A DNA stretch of 64,000 bases, taken from assembly GCF_000585415.1 (NCBI RefSeq), contig NZ_KK073876.1:1857810-1921809 (forward strand). Reading direction: 5' to 3'. Position numbers and translations under genes: made by a program. This stretch comes from Sphingomonas jaspsi DSM 18422. GTDB lineage: Bacteria; Pseudomonadota; Alphaproteobacteria; Sphingomonadales; Sphingomonadaceae. How positions within the stretch are numbered: the first letter of the stretch is position 1; each line of letters begins with the position of its first letter. Under the pieces are notes generated by a model. The model worked only from the letters and a program-made list of their open reading frames with translations, was not told the origin of the DNA and ran no database searches. Positions 53,294 through 61,261 of this stretch are shown here, one piece after another.

Positions 53294-55222
53294 ATGAATG
53301 TAGAGCGGGAAGCGGCTGCGACGGCGACAGGTTCGCCCACCGTATTCCTGAGCTATGCCCGCGCCGACCAGGCCGTTGCCGAAAAGCTGATCGCCGCCCT
53401 GCAGGGCGAGGGATTCAGCGTCTGGTGGGACGGCCTTATCGGCGGCGGTCATGAATTTTCGGAGAAGATCGAGCAGGCGTTGGGCGCGGCCGGGGCCGTG
53501 GTAGTGCTGTGGTCCGAACAGTCCAAACGGTCGCAATGGGTGCGCGACGAGGCCGGCTTCGCGCGCGATCACAATCGCCTCGTCCCGGTATCGATCGACG
53601 GCGCCGAGGCACCGCTCGGTTTTCGCCAGATCAACCGTATCAACCTGAAAAGCTGGAACGGCAGGGCCGACGGCCGCGAATTCCAGCTTCTGTGCCAATC
53701 CATCCGCTCACTGGTCGACGGGCGGCCGCTCGAGCGAACGCTGCCGGGTCGAGGCCCGACGCTGTCGCGCCGCCATGCGCTGCTCGGCGGCGGTGCGCTG
53801 GCACTGGCGGCAGGCGCAGGCGGACTGTGGTGGCTGCGCGGAAGTCCCGCCAGTGCGACCAGCGTTGCGGTCATCCCGTTCCGGAACCTCAGCGGCGACC
53901 CGGGCCAGGACTATTTCTCCGAAGGTCTTGCCGAAGAACTGCGCACCACCCTTTCCCAGGCCGAACAATTGCAGGTCGCCGCGCAGGCGTCGTCCGATAC
54001 GTTCAAGGATGGACAGGCCGATGCGAAAACCATGGCTCGTTCGCTAGGGGTCGGCTTCCTTGTCGAAGGAAGCGTCCGCCGTTCGCCCGAGACCATTCGT
54101 GTGGCCACTCGCATCGTCGACGGCAAGAGCGGGCTGGATCGCTGGTCGCAAACGTTCGACCGGCCGGCGAGCGACAGCCTGTCGGTGCAATCCGACATTG
54201 CCGCCTTCGTCGCGGACGCCGTGCTGGCCGATCTCGACAAGGGTCTGCGACCGTCGGAACGGATCGGCGGCACCAGGAAGTCGGACGCCTTCGACGCTTA
54301 CCTGAAAGGCACCGCGCTCTACCGGCTGGCGGCCGGCAAGGACAGCGACATGGCGGCGCTGGCGGCGTTCGACCAGGCCGTTTCGATCGATCCCGATTAC
54401 GCGGCTGCCCACGCGGCACGGTCGCGCGTGCTGACGGTCATCGCCAACAATTACGCATCGTCAGACCAAATCCCCGCCTACTACGCCAAGTCCATCGACG
54501 CCGCGCGTACCGCCATGCGGATCGCGCCGGACCTGGCCGAAGGATATTCGGCGCTGGGGTTCGCGCTGTTTAACGGGCAGCTCGACGCCAAGGCCGCTGC
54601 TGTGCCGTACCAGCGAAGTTACGAGCTGGGCTACGGCAACGCGGACATCCTGTCCGCCTATGCCAACTTTGCCGGTCGGACCGGCCGCTTCGACGAAGCC
54701 CGAGAGGCAATCGCCCGGGCCGCCCGGCTCGACCCGCTCAATGCGACCGTTTTCCGCAACGCCGGGCTGATCGAATATTCGGCGCGCAGTTTCGAGGCCG
54801 CGGCAAGCCAGTTCAGGACCGCGCTGAGCATCAATCCGAAATCGAGCAACGTCCATGGCGCGCTTGGCGACATCGCCCTGCTGGGCGGCGATTTGGATGC
54901 GGCGCTCAGCCACTACGAACAGGAACGGGACCCGGCCACGCGGCTTCGCGGCATCGCCATCGTGAAGCGCCGGCAGGCCGACGACGCCGGCGCCGACGCG
55001 GCAATGGCCGCGCTCGTCAGGGAAGGCGGCGAGACCGTTCATTACCAGCAGGCGCAAGTCATGGCCCAGTGGGGCCGGATCGACGATGCGCTCGCCCATC
55101 TCGAAAAGGCCCTGGCGCTGCGCGACGCCGGGCTGGTCCGGATTCTCAACGACCCGTTGCTGGACCCGGTCCGCAAGGAAGCGCGCTTCGTGGAAATAGA
55201 ACGGAGAATGGGTTTCGTGTGA
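53294..55222 (+). CDS. TIR domain - membrane helix - FlgO-like domain - TPR protein
   Basis: A 642-residue multidomain protein. A TIR domain (about residues 14-145) begins VFLSYARADQ and has WVRDEAGFA, where E86 occupies the place of the catalytic glutamate of NAD-cleaving TIRs. A helix of about 22 residues (HALLGGGALALAAGAGGLWW, 161-180), preceded by RR, may anchor it in the membrane. Residues 189-290 match the FlgO/TolB-N-like domain common in TPR regulators (VAVIPFRNLSGDPGQDYF). TPR repeats fill the rest. It follows the sigma/anti-sigma pair with a 92-bp gap. Activity and partners are unknown. Confidence 0.85.
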   Translation: MNVEREAAATATGSPTVFLSYARADQAVAEKLIAALQGEGFSVWWDGLIGGGHEFSEKIEQALGAAGAVVVLWSEQSKRSQWVRDEAGFARDHNRLVPVSIDGAEAPLGFRQINRINLKSWNGRADGREFQLLCQSIRSLVDGRPLERTLPGRGPTLSRRHALLGGGALALAAGAGGLWWLRGSPASATSVAVIPFRNLSGDPGQDYFSEGLAEELRTTLSQAEQLQVAAQASSDTFKDGQADAKTMARSLGVGFLVEGSVRRSPETIRVATRIVDGKSGLDRWSQTFDRPASDSLSVQSDIAAFVADAVLADLDKGLRPSERIGGTRKSDAFDAYLKGTALYRLAAGKDSDMAALAAFDQAVSIDPDYAAAHAARSRVLTVIANNYASSDQIPAYYAKSIDAARTAMRIAPDLAEGYSALGFALFNGQLDAKAAAVPYQRSYELGYGNADILSAYANFAGRTGRFDEAREAIARAARLDPLNATVFRNAGLIEYSARSFEAAASQFRTALSINPKSSNVHGALGDIALLGGDLDAALSHYEQERDPATRLRGIAIVKRRQADDAGADAAMAALVREGGETVHYQQAQVMAQWGRIDDALAHLEKALALRDAGLVRILNDPLLDPVRKEARFVEIERRMGFV

Positions 55223-55241
55223 TCAACTGAGGGAGGATTTG

Positions 55242-55556
55242 ATGCTGAAGAAATTGATGATGGTTGCCGCCGCTGGGCTGGCGCTGGCTGCCGCAGGGTG
55301 CCGCAATGGCGATGACCGGGTTTCGGCCAAGAGCGCGGATACGGAGCAGGCAACCGACGCGGACGCAGCCATACCCGCGGCCAACGCGGTGGCCAGCGAC
55401 CAGGCCGATCGCGGCGGTTGCGGCGATCCACGCGCGCAAGATTGCAACAACGCCGAAGGCCGCACCAACCCCGACGATCGGACGAACCCGGACGACCGCA
55501 CCAATCCGGACGACCGGACGAACCCGGACGATCGCACGAACCCGGATGACCGTTAA
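55242..55556 (+). CDS. Small lipoprotein ending in five TNPDDR repeats
   Basis: A 104-residue predicted lipoprotein. The signal has a lipobox-like LALAAAGC (cysteine near residue 20). The middle is low-complexity Ala/Asp/Asn. The C-terminus is five exact TNPDDR units running to the last residue. GGGAGGA lies 4 bases before the ATG. The last 11 bases overlap the start of the following protease. The acidic tail could bind calcium or a protease, but this is speculation. No homologue is recognised. Confidence 0.75.
   Translation: MLKKLMMVAAAGLALAAAGCRNGDDRVSAKSADTEQATDADAAIPAANAVASDQADRGGCGDPRAQDCNNAEGRTNPDDRTNPDDRTNPDDRTNPDDRTNPDDR
55464..55553 (+). repeat. Five tandem 18-bp repeats encoding TNPDDR
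   Basis: Five in-frame 18-nt units encode T-N-P-D-D-R with third-position changes only (AAC or AAT, CCC or CCG, GAT or GAC). The pattern ends at the stop codon. Such repeats can change copy number by slippage. Confidence 0.92.
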
Positions 55557-57030
55557 GCGTCACGGATTGCGAATGTCGGGTGCGCTGCGCCTCTACACCG
55601 TCCTGCTCGCCCTTGCGGCATGGCCGGCAGAGGCGCAGTCCCCTTCTTTGCCACCGCAATGGCAGTGGCTGGCCGCTGACCTGTTCGACGAGGAGCCCGC
55701 ACGGCTGGCCGATGGCTTGTCGGGGATGACGCCCGCGGAGCAGCAGATATTCAGCGACTGGCTCAAATCGCTCGACGACGACATGCGGACGCTGGTGGTC
55801 GATCGATGGCTGGGCAACGGCCCGGGCATCGGACGGCGCTTCCCCCGCCTTGTCGCCCAACTGGATGCCGGGGAGCGGAAGCGTCTAACCGAATCATTCT
55901 ACCCTACGGCGCTATATTCGTCGCTGGTGCGCGTCGACCTGCTGTTCGCACTGATGAAGTCCAGGACCGGCACCCAGATGCTTGAGCAGCTGCGGGGTCT
56001 GTGGCGGCTGGATGACCGCAATTCTGCCGCCAATCCCAAGGATATCGAAGAGGCGAAACGATATTTCGAAGAGCTGGACCGCATCGAGCGATCGCTCGAT
56101 CCCGAATTCGCCATCTTCCGCCGGCCCTTGCCGATGGTCACGGGCGGCGAATTCGCGACCTTGAAGGACGCACCGTTCCAGGCCGAAATCTTCAAATCCG
56201 GCGCCAGCGCCACGCCGCTAAATCCGCGGGAGCGTCGCGAGGAGATTGCCAATTACGGACGCTCCCTGGAATCGTTCGAACGATGGCACGAATGCGGCGG
56301 CGTGCTGATCGCGCCGCAATGGGTGCTGACCGCTGCCCATTGCATCCGCACGCCGCGCCTCGGCCCCTATCTCGACAATCGCCGGGTGCGGACGGGAACC
56401 GATAACGTCGACGAGGGCGGCACGACCTGGAAGATCGATGCCGTGGTCCGGCACGGCGGCTACGATGCCGCGCTGCGGGTCAACGATATCGCGCTGTTGC
56501 GGATCGTCGCTGACGCAAAGACGAAGCCGAAGCGTGCTGCCGGCGCGAGGCCCGCCGTGCTCGCATCATCGGCCGACCCACCGCTGAAAATAGGTGAAAA
56601 ATTGATCGTGACCGGTTTCGGCGTGACAGGGGTCACGCCCGCCGGCAGTCGCTATCGCGACGCGCAGGGCAACCCCAAGACCGCATCGTCGCAGCTGATG
56701 CTCGGACAATTGCGATACCTTCCGCCGGAAAGATGCAACGCCAACGCGGCTTTCAAGGCTGCGAAGGCTGCCATTTCGGCGGGCCAGATCTGCGCCAGGG
56801 GAAATGAAGCAGCCGACGCTTGCCAGGGCGACAGCGGCGGTCCCCTCGTCCGCCACATAAAGGGTCGCAAAATCGTCGTCGGCCTAGTGTCGTACGGCCT
56901 CGGCTGCGGGATGGACGACATTCCAGGGGTTTATGTCGATCTTCGTGCCTATCGCGGTTGGATCGAGGGGGCGAAGGTGGCCGCCAAGCACGGGCAAATC
57001 GTCGAATGGTCATCCCCGACCGCGCGATAA
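55546..57030 (+). CDS. Trypsin-like (S1) secreted serine protease 1
   Basis: A 494-residue exported protease. A signal peptide (ending near AEA, residue 30) is followed by a helical N-terminal extension of about 170 residues, then the S1 domain. The catalytic triad is H265 (LTAAHC), D314 (VNDIALL) and S430 (GDSGGPLV). The junction reads AEIFKSGASATPL. The ATG at 55546 overlaps the lipoprotein gene; an ATG nine codons later is possible. The second protease downstream is its paralogue, with nearly the same catalytic-domain blocks (WHECGGV, RLGPYLDNRRVRTGT). Confidence 0.88.
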   Translation: MTVKRHGLRMSGALRLYTVLLALAAWPAEAQSPSLPPQWQWLAADLFDEEPARLADGLSGMTPAEQQIFSDWLKSLDDDMRTLVVDRWLGNGPGIGRRFPRLVAQLDAGERKRLTESFYPTALYSSLVRVDLLFALMKSRTGTQMLEQLRGLWRLDDRNSAANPKDIEEAKRYFEELDRIERSLDPEFAIFRRPLPMVTGGEFATLKDAPFQAEIFKSGASATPLNPRERREEIANYGRSLESFERWHECGGVLIAPQWVLTAAHCIRTPRLGPYLDNRRVRTGTDNVDEGGTTWKIDAVVRHGGYDAALRVNDIALLRIVADAKTKPKRAAGARPAVLASSADPPLKIGEKLIVTGFGVTGVTPAGSRYRDAQGNPKTASSQLMLGQLRYLPPERCNANAAFKAAKAAISAGQICARGNEAADACQGDSGGPLVRHIKGRKIVVGLVSYGLGCGMDDIPGVYVDLRAYRGWIEGAKVAAKHGQIVEWSSPTAR

Positions 57031-57040
57031 GGAGACAAAA

Positions 57041-58480
57041 ATGACCAAGGCAATGACGGCGCTGGCGGTTGTGATGGCCTGGTCCCTGTCGCCGGCAGGC
57101 GCGCACACGCCGCCTCCTGATCAAAAAGTCGATTTCCTGGCCGGTACGGTGCCACCCGAACCCAAGCCCGTTACCGACTGGCCGCAAGTCTATGCGGAGT
57201 TGGAGCAGAACGAACAAGCGCAATGGAACGTGCTTCGCGCCGGCATGAGCGAACAGGAGCAACTGGCGGTGCTGGGCGTCGCCCATGCGCTTCCACTGGG
57301 AGGACGCGGACAGTTGTTCGCGCGGATCCTGGCCGCACCGCCGGCGCAACAAAGGGCGTTCTTTATTTTTCTTGTCCAGCTCAGCCCCGACCAGATTGAG
57401 GCGGTGGCGGTAAGGTCGTTCGATTTCGAGCGAGGCACGCTGGCTTGGCTTCTGGAGATTTCGACACGCAAGACCCCAGAACATCTTCGGTTCATGCTGT
57501 TCGATGCGCAGCAGCCGGATGGGCCGAAGCTCGAGTGGCCGGAGCAGCGCGAGGTCAACCTCTACTGGGTTCAAGTCCCGGCCGTCACCAATGCCGAACT
57601 CGCCCCCGACGTCAGCGCGCCTTGGCAGGCGCAAATTTTCAAATCCGGGGCCAGCGCCTCGCCCCTGACCCTGCTCGAGATGCGGCGCGAACGCGACAAT
57701 TATGGCGATACGCTGCAGGACTTCGAACGCTGGCATGAATGCGGCGGCGTGATTATCGCCGAAGGTTGGGTGCTGACCGCTGCCCATTGCATCAAGACCC
57801 CCCGGCTGGGCCCCTACCTCGACAACCGCCGCGTACGCACCGGCACGCAGGATATCGTCGAGGGCGGCACCACCTGGCGCATCGCAGGGGTCGTCAAACA
57901 TGGCCGGTACGACACCAGTTCCAAGGTCAACGATATTGCCTTGCTGCGGTTGGCAGCCGACGAGCAGACCAACCGCGGCGCCAATGGCAAGGCGAGCGCG
58001 GCGCGGCTGCCCGCGCCGCAAGATCCGCCCCTTAAGCTCGGGGAGGCCTTGGTCATCACCGGTTGGGGCGTGACCGGCGAAACCGCACTCGGCAGTAAAT
58101 ATCTCGACCGCTTCGGCAAGCCCAAGCGCGCGTCTCCTTTCCTGATGATGGGGAAGCTCAAGAACGTCGGCTGGGACGCGTGCAACGGCAATGCGCTGTA
58201 CAAGAAGGTCGGCAGCCAAGTCGGCAAGGGCCAGATTTGCGCCCTCGGCAGCGGGCGCGTGGATGCGTGCCAAGGCGACAGCGGCGGACCGCTGGTACGC
58301 GACGTGCGTGGCCGCAAGACCGTCGTCGGACTGGTGTCGTACGGCATGGGATGCGGGCTGGACGATACGCCGGGCGTCTACGTCGACCTTGGCGCCTATC
58401 TCGGCTGGATCGCGGCGGCCAAGCGGGCGATGAAGCCGGGCCAGATCATCGAGTGGCCGCCGAAACTCGCCGCCAGATAG
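57041..58480 (+). CDS. Trypsin-like (S1) secreted serine protease 2
   Basis: A 479-residue exported paralogue of the preceding protease, 10 bases downstream. A signal peptide ends near AGA (residue 21) and a helical extension covers about 40-190. The S1 domain has H249 (LTAAHC), D298 (VNDIALL) and S414 (GDSGGPLV). The junction AQIFKSGASASPL and RLGPYLDNRRVRTGT are shared with protease 1, while the N-terminal extensions differ. GGAGAC is the ribosome site. The two genes probably arose by tandem duplication. Substrate unknown. Confidence 0.9.
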   Translation: MTKAMTALAVVMAWSLSPAGAHTPPPDQKVDFLAGTVPPEPKPVTDWPQVYAELEQNEQAQWNVLRAGMSEQEQLAVLGVAHALPLGGRGQLFARILAAPPAQQRAFFIFLVQLSPDQIEAVAVRSFDFERGTLAWLLEISTRKTPEHLRFMLFDAQQPDGPKLEWPEQREVNLYWVQVPAVTNAELAPDVSAPWQAQIFKSGASASPLTLLEMRRERDNYGDTLQDFERWHECGGVIIAEGWVLTAAHCIKTPRLGPYLDNRRVRTGTQDIVEGGTTWRIAGVVKHGRYDTSSKVNDIALLRLAADEQTNRGANGKASAARLPAPQDPPLKLGEALVITGWGVTGETALGSKYLDRFGKPKRASPFLMMGKLKNVGWDACNGNALYKKVGSQVGKGQICALGSGRVDACQGDSGGPLVRDVRGRKTVVGLVSYGMGCGLDDTPGVYVDLGAYLGWIAAAKRAMKPGQIIEWPPKLAAR

Positions 58481-58483
58481 AAA

Positions 58484-58513
58484 AAGGCCGCCGCAGTTGC
58501 CCGCGACGGCCTT
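58484..58513. terminator. Bidirectional terminator between protease 2 and ndk
   Basis: AAGGCCGCCGC (58484-58494) pairs with GCGACGGCCTT (58503-58513) with one mismatch and an 8-nt loop. AAAAA precedes it, giving a T-run on the minus strand for ndk-direction transcripts. Confidence 0.75.
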
Positions 58514-58551
58514 CCCTCTCCCGGAATTTCCTCCCGGTGATTTGCGTAGGA

Positions 58552-58974
58552 TTAACCTACGATCTCTTCAGGCTTGAAGAAATAAGCGATTTCGATCGCC
58601 GCATTCTCGTCGCTGTCCGACCCGTGGACGGTGTTTTCGCCGATCGACAGCGCGTGGGTCTTGCGGATGGTGCCTTCGGCGGCGTCGGCCGGGTTAGTGG
58701 CGCCCATGATGTCGCGGTTGCGGGCGACGGCGTCTTCGCCTTCGAGCACCTGCACGACGACCGGTTCGCTGATCATGAAGTCGACCAGCTCACCGAAGAA
58801 GGGACGCTCGCGGTGCACGGCGTAAAAGCCTTCGGCCTGTTCCTTGGTCATGTGGATGCGCTTCGACGCGACGACGCGCAGGCCGGCTTCTTCCAGCATC
58901 TTGGTGACCGCGCCGGTCAGGTTGCGGCGGGTGGCGTCGGGCTTGATGATCGAAAAGGTGCGGGTGACCGCCAT
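58552..58974 (-). CDS. ndk: Nucleoside diphosphate kinase
   Basis: Balances NTP pools by phosphate transfer through a phosphohistidine; 140 residues. The catalytic histidine is H117 in NTVHGSDS, preceded by [18 protein letters not shown] (the substrate loop). The N-terminus [15 protein letters not shown] is typical. It is monocistronic and convergent with protease 2. Confidence 0.97.
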   Translation of the reverse strand: MAVTRTFSIIKPDATRRNLTGAVTKMLEEAGLRVVASKRIHMTKEQAEGFYAVHRERPFFGELVDFMISEPVVVQVLEGEDAVARNRDIMGATNPADAAEGTIRKTHALSIGENTVHGSDSDENAAIEIAYFFKPEEIVG

Positions 58975-59045
58975 GATGATGCTCCGAAATGTCAGGGTGA
59001 ACTGTTGGCCGCGCCCCTAGCCGCGCCAGCCGATAAGCGCAAGGC

Positions 59046-59479
59046 TCACGCCTTTTTCACCCATTTGCCGCCGTCGAGCGCCCAGTAATTGCGCTCGACG
59101 CCTTCGCGCCCCGCGAGGAGCTTCCACGCCTGGCGTGCGCCTTCCAGTGTCGCTTCATCGAACAAGTAGAAGGCGCGGTCGAAATGGAGCGCCGCCTCTC
59201 GCCATTCGCCGTCGGCGATCAGCAGGTTGCGCGCGTCGTTAGGCGCGACCGTCGCGGTCGACAGCAGCACCGGCTGGGCCGCGTCATCGCTGCCGCCCGC
59301 CACGCCGTGCGGCAGGAAACTGGTCGGGTCCTGGTCCCATAATTGGCGGTCGAGCCGGGCCAGCGTCGCTTCGTCGTCCGCGACCACCAGCAACCGCTGG
59401 CCGTCGTCGAGCAGGCGCTGCGCGATGCGGGTGATGACGCCGTCGGGCGCCGCCGCGCCAAGCTGGTAGAAATCGACCC

Positions 59480-59483
<4 letters not shown>
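59046..59483 (-). CDS. holC: DNA polymerase III chi subunit
   Basis: The chi subunit links the clamp loader to single-strand binding protein; 145 residues. The N-terminus RVDFYQLG, the block [16 protein letters not shown] and [13 protein letters not shown] are family-typical. It starts with GTG overlapping the stop of the DUF2256 gene (GTGA). Length is normal for alphaproteobacterial HolC. Confidence 0.9.
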
Positions 59484-59638
<155 letters not shown>

Positions 59639-59646
59639 GGGGTTGC

Positions 59647-61101
59647 TTACCGTTCGACGGTGTTGGCGATGTACTGGTCGAGCAGGCGCACGCCATAGCC
59701 GGTCGCGCCCTTGCCGTAGGTCGGCTTGTCCTTGTCGCCCCACGCCATGCCGGCAATGTCGAGGTGGGCCCAGGCGACGCCCTTGTCGACGAAGCGCTGG
59801 ATGAACTGCGCCGCGGTGATCGACCCGGCTTCGCGCGGACCAATGTTCTTCATGTCGGCGATCGGCGAATCGATCAGGCGATCATAGGCTTCGCCCAGCG
59901 GCTGGCGCCACAGCTTGTCGCCGCTTTCATCGGCCGCCTTGAGCAGATTCTTGGCCAGCGTTTCGTCGTTGGCGAAGATGCCCGCATATTCATGGCCAAG
60001 CGTGATGACCATCGCGCCGGTCAGGGTCGCCAGGTCGATGATGATGTTCGGCTTGAACGTCGCCTGCGTCCAGGTGATAGCGTCGCACAGGACCAGCCGG
60101 CCTTCGGCGTCGGTGTTGAGCACTTCGATGGTCTGCCCGCTCATCGAAGTCACAACGTCGCCGGGGCGCTGCGCATTGCCGTCGGGCATGTTTTCGACGA
60201 GACCGCAGATACCGACGACATTGGCCTTGGCCTTGCGCGCGGCGAGCGCGAGCATCGCCCCCGACACCGCACCGGCGCCGCCCATGTCCCACTTCATCAT
60301 TTCCATGCCGGGTCCGGGTTTCAGCGAGATGCCGCCAGTGTCGAAGGTCACGCCCTTACCGACGAAGGCGACCGGGGTCTCGCCCGGATTGCCGCCGTTC
60401 CACTTCATGACGAGCAGCTTTGGCTCGCGCACCGAACCCTGCGCGACGCCCAAGAGCGCACCCATGCCGAGCTTTGCCATTTCGGCCTGGCCCAGCACCT
60501 CGATTTCAAGGCCGGTGCCTTCGGCGTGCTTCTTCACGCGCTCGACGAAGGTTTCGGGGTAGATGATGTTGGCCGGCTCGGTGACCAGTTCCTTGGTCAG
60601 CTCGACGCCCTTCACGACCCCGGCGTAGCGCGCTTCAAAGCGTTCGGCCGCACCTTCGCCGCCGCCGACGATGGTAATTTCCTTCAGCGTCGGCTTCTGC
60701 TTGTCCTTCAGCTTGGTCCGGTAAACGTCATAGCGCCAGCTGCGCAGCGCGGCGGCAAATCCGACGCGTGCCGCCGCATCGGCATCGTAACCGAGGCCGG
60801 TGAGGTCGATCACCGCATGGCTTTCGCCCGACGTCTGGAGGCGTGCCGCAATCGCGCCGCCCAGCTTTTCGGCGGCATCCGCAGGCTTCGCGTCGGCCCC
60901 GGCCACCAGCAGCCGCGTCCCGGCAGCGAACGTTTCGACGATCGCGCTCGCTTCGCCCTCGAACCGTGAGCGGGCCAGCGCCTGTTCGACATCGGCCTTG
61001 GCGGCACCGAGGCCGGCAAGCGACTGACGATCCTTGCCCGGCACGACCAGGACCAGCGCATGATCACCCGCGGGACGGGCGGCGGCGAAGCTGATCTTCA
61101 T
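59647..61101 (-). CDS. pepA: Leucyl (cytosol) aminopeptidase, M17 family
   Basis: A two-metal aminopeptidase that removes N-terminal residues; 484 residues. The catalytic domain has [27 protein letters not shown] and [10 protein letters not shown] with the metal ligands. The N-terminal domain is less conserved. It is first in a leftward run pepA-DUF2256-holC and divergent from lptD with about 160 bases between. Confidence 0.95.
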   Translation of the reverse strand: MKISFAAARPAGDHALVLVVPGKDRQSLAGLGAAKADVEQALARSRFEGEASAIVETFAAGTRLLVAGADAKPADAAEKLGGAIAARLQTSGESHAVIDLTGLGYDADAAARVGFAAALRSWRYDVYRTKLKDKQKPTLKEITIVGGGEGAAERFEARYAGVVKGVELTKELVTEPANIIYPETFVERVKKHAEGTGLEIEVLGQAEMAKLGMGALLGVAQGSVREPKLLVMKWNGGNPGETPVAFVGKGVTFDTGGISLKPGPGMEMMKWDMGGAGAVSGAMLALAARKAKANVVGICGLVENMPDGNAQRPGDVVTSMSGQTIEVLNTDAEGRLVLCDAITWTQATFKPNIIIDLATLTGAMVITLGHEYAGIFANDETLAKNLLKAADESGDKLWRQPLGEAYDRLIDSPIADMKNIGPREAGSITAAQFIQRFVDKGVAWAHLDIAGMAWGDKDKPTYGKGATGYGVRLLDQYIANTVER

Positions 61102-61261
61102 GAAATACCCTTTGAAAAGACAGTGTGAGAAGCGATTGGCATCCCCCTTAGAAGCTGCGCGCGATCATGGCAAAGGGGCACATCGGCCCAAAGGCGGATT
61201 GCGGGTCCAAGCGCAAGGTGTATTAGGCGAGACGAACCAACACTTTCGACCGGGCGGGACG

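Noticed and set aside
55264..55545. Upstream in-frame extension of protease 1
   Set aside because: It overlaps the lipoprotein gene in another frame and has no ribosome site; the signal peptide starts at the ATG at 55546 or 55573.
55464..55553. Short regular repeats as a possible CRISPR array
   Set aside because: The 18-bp units are contiguous without spacers, stay in frame and encode a hexapeptide.
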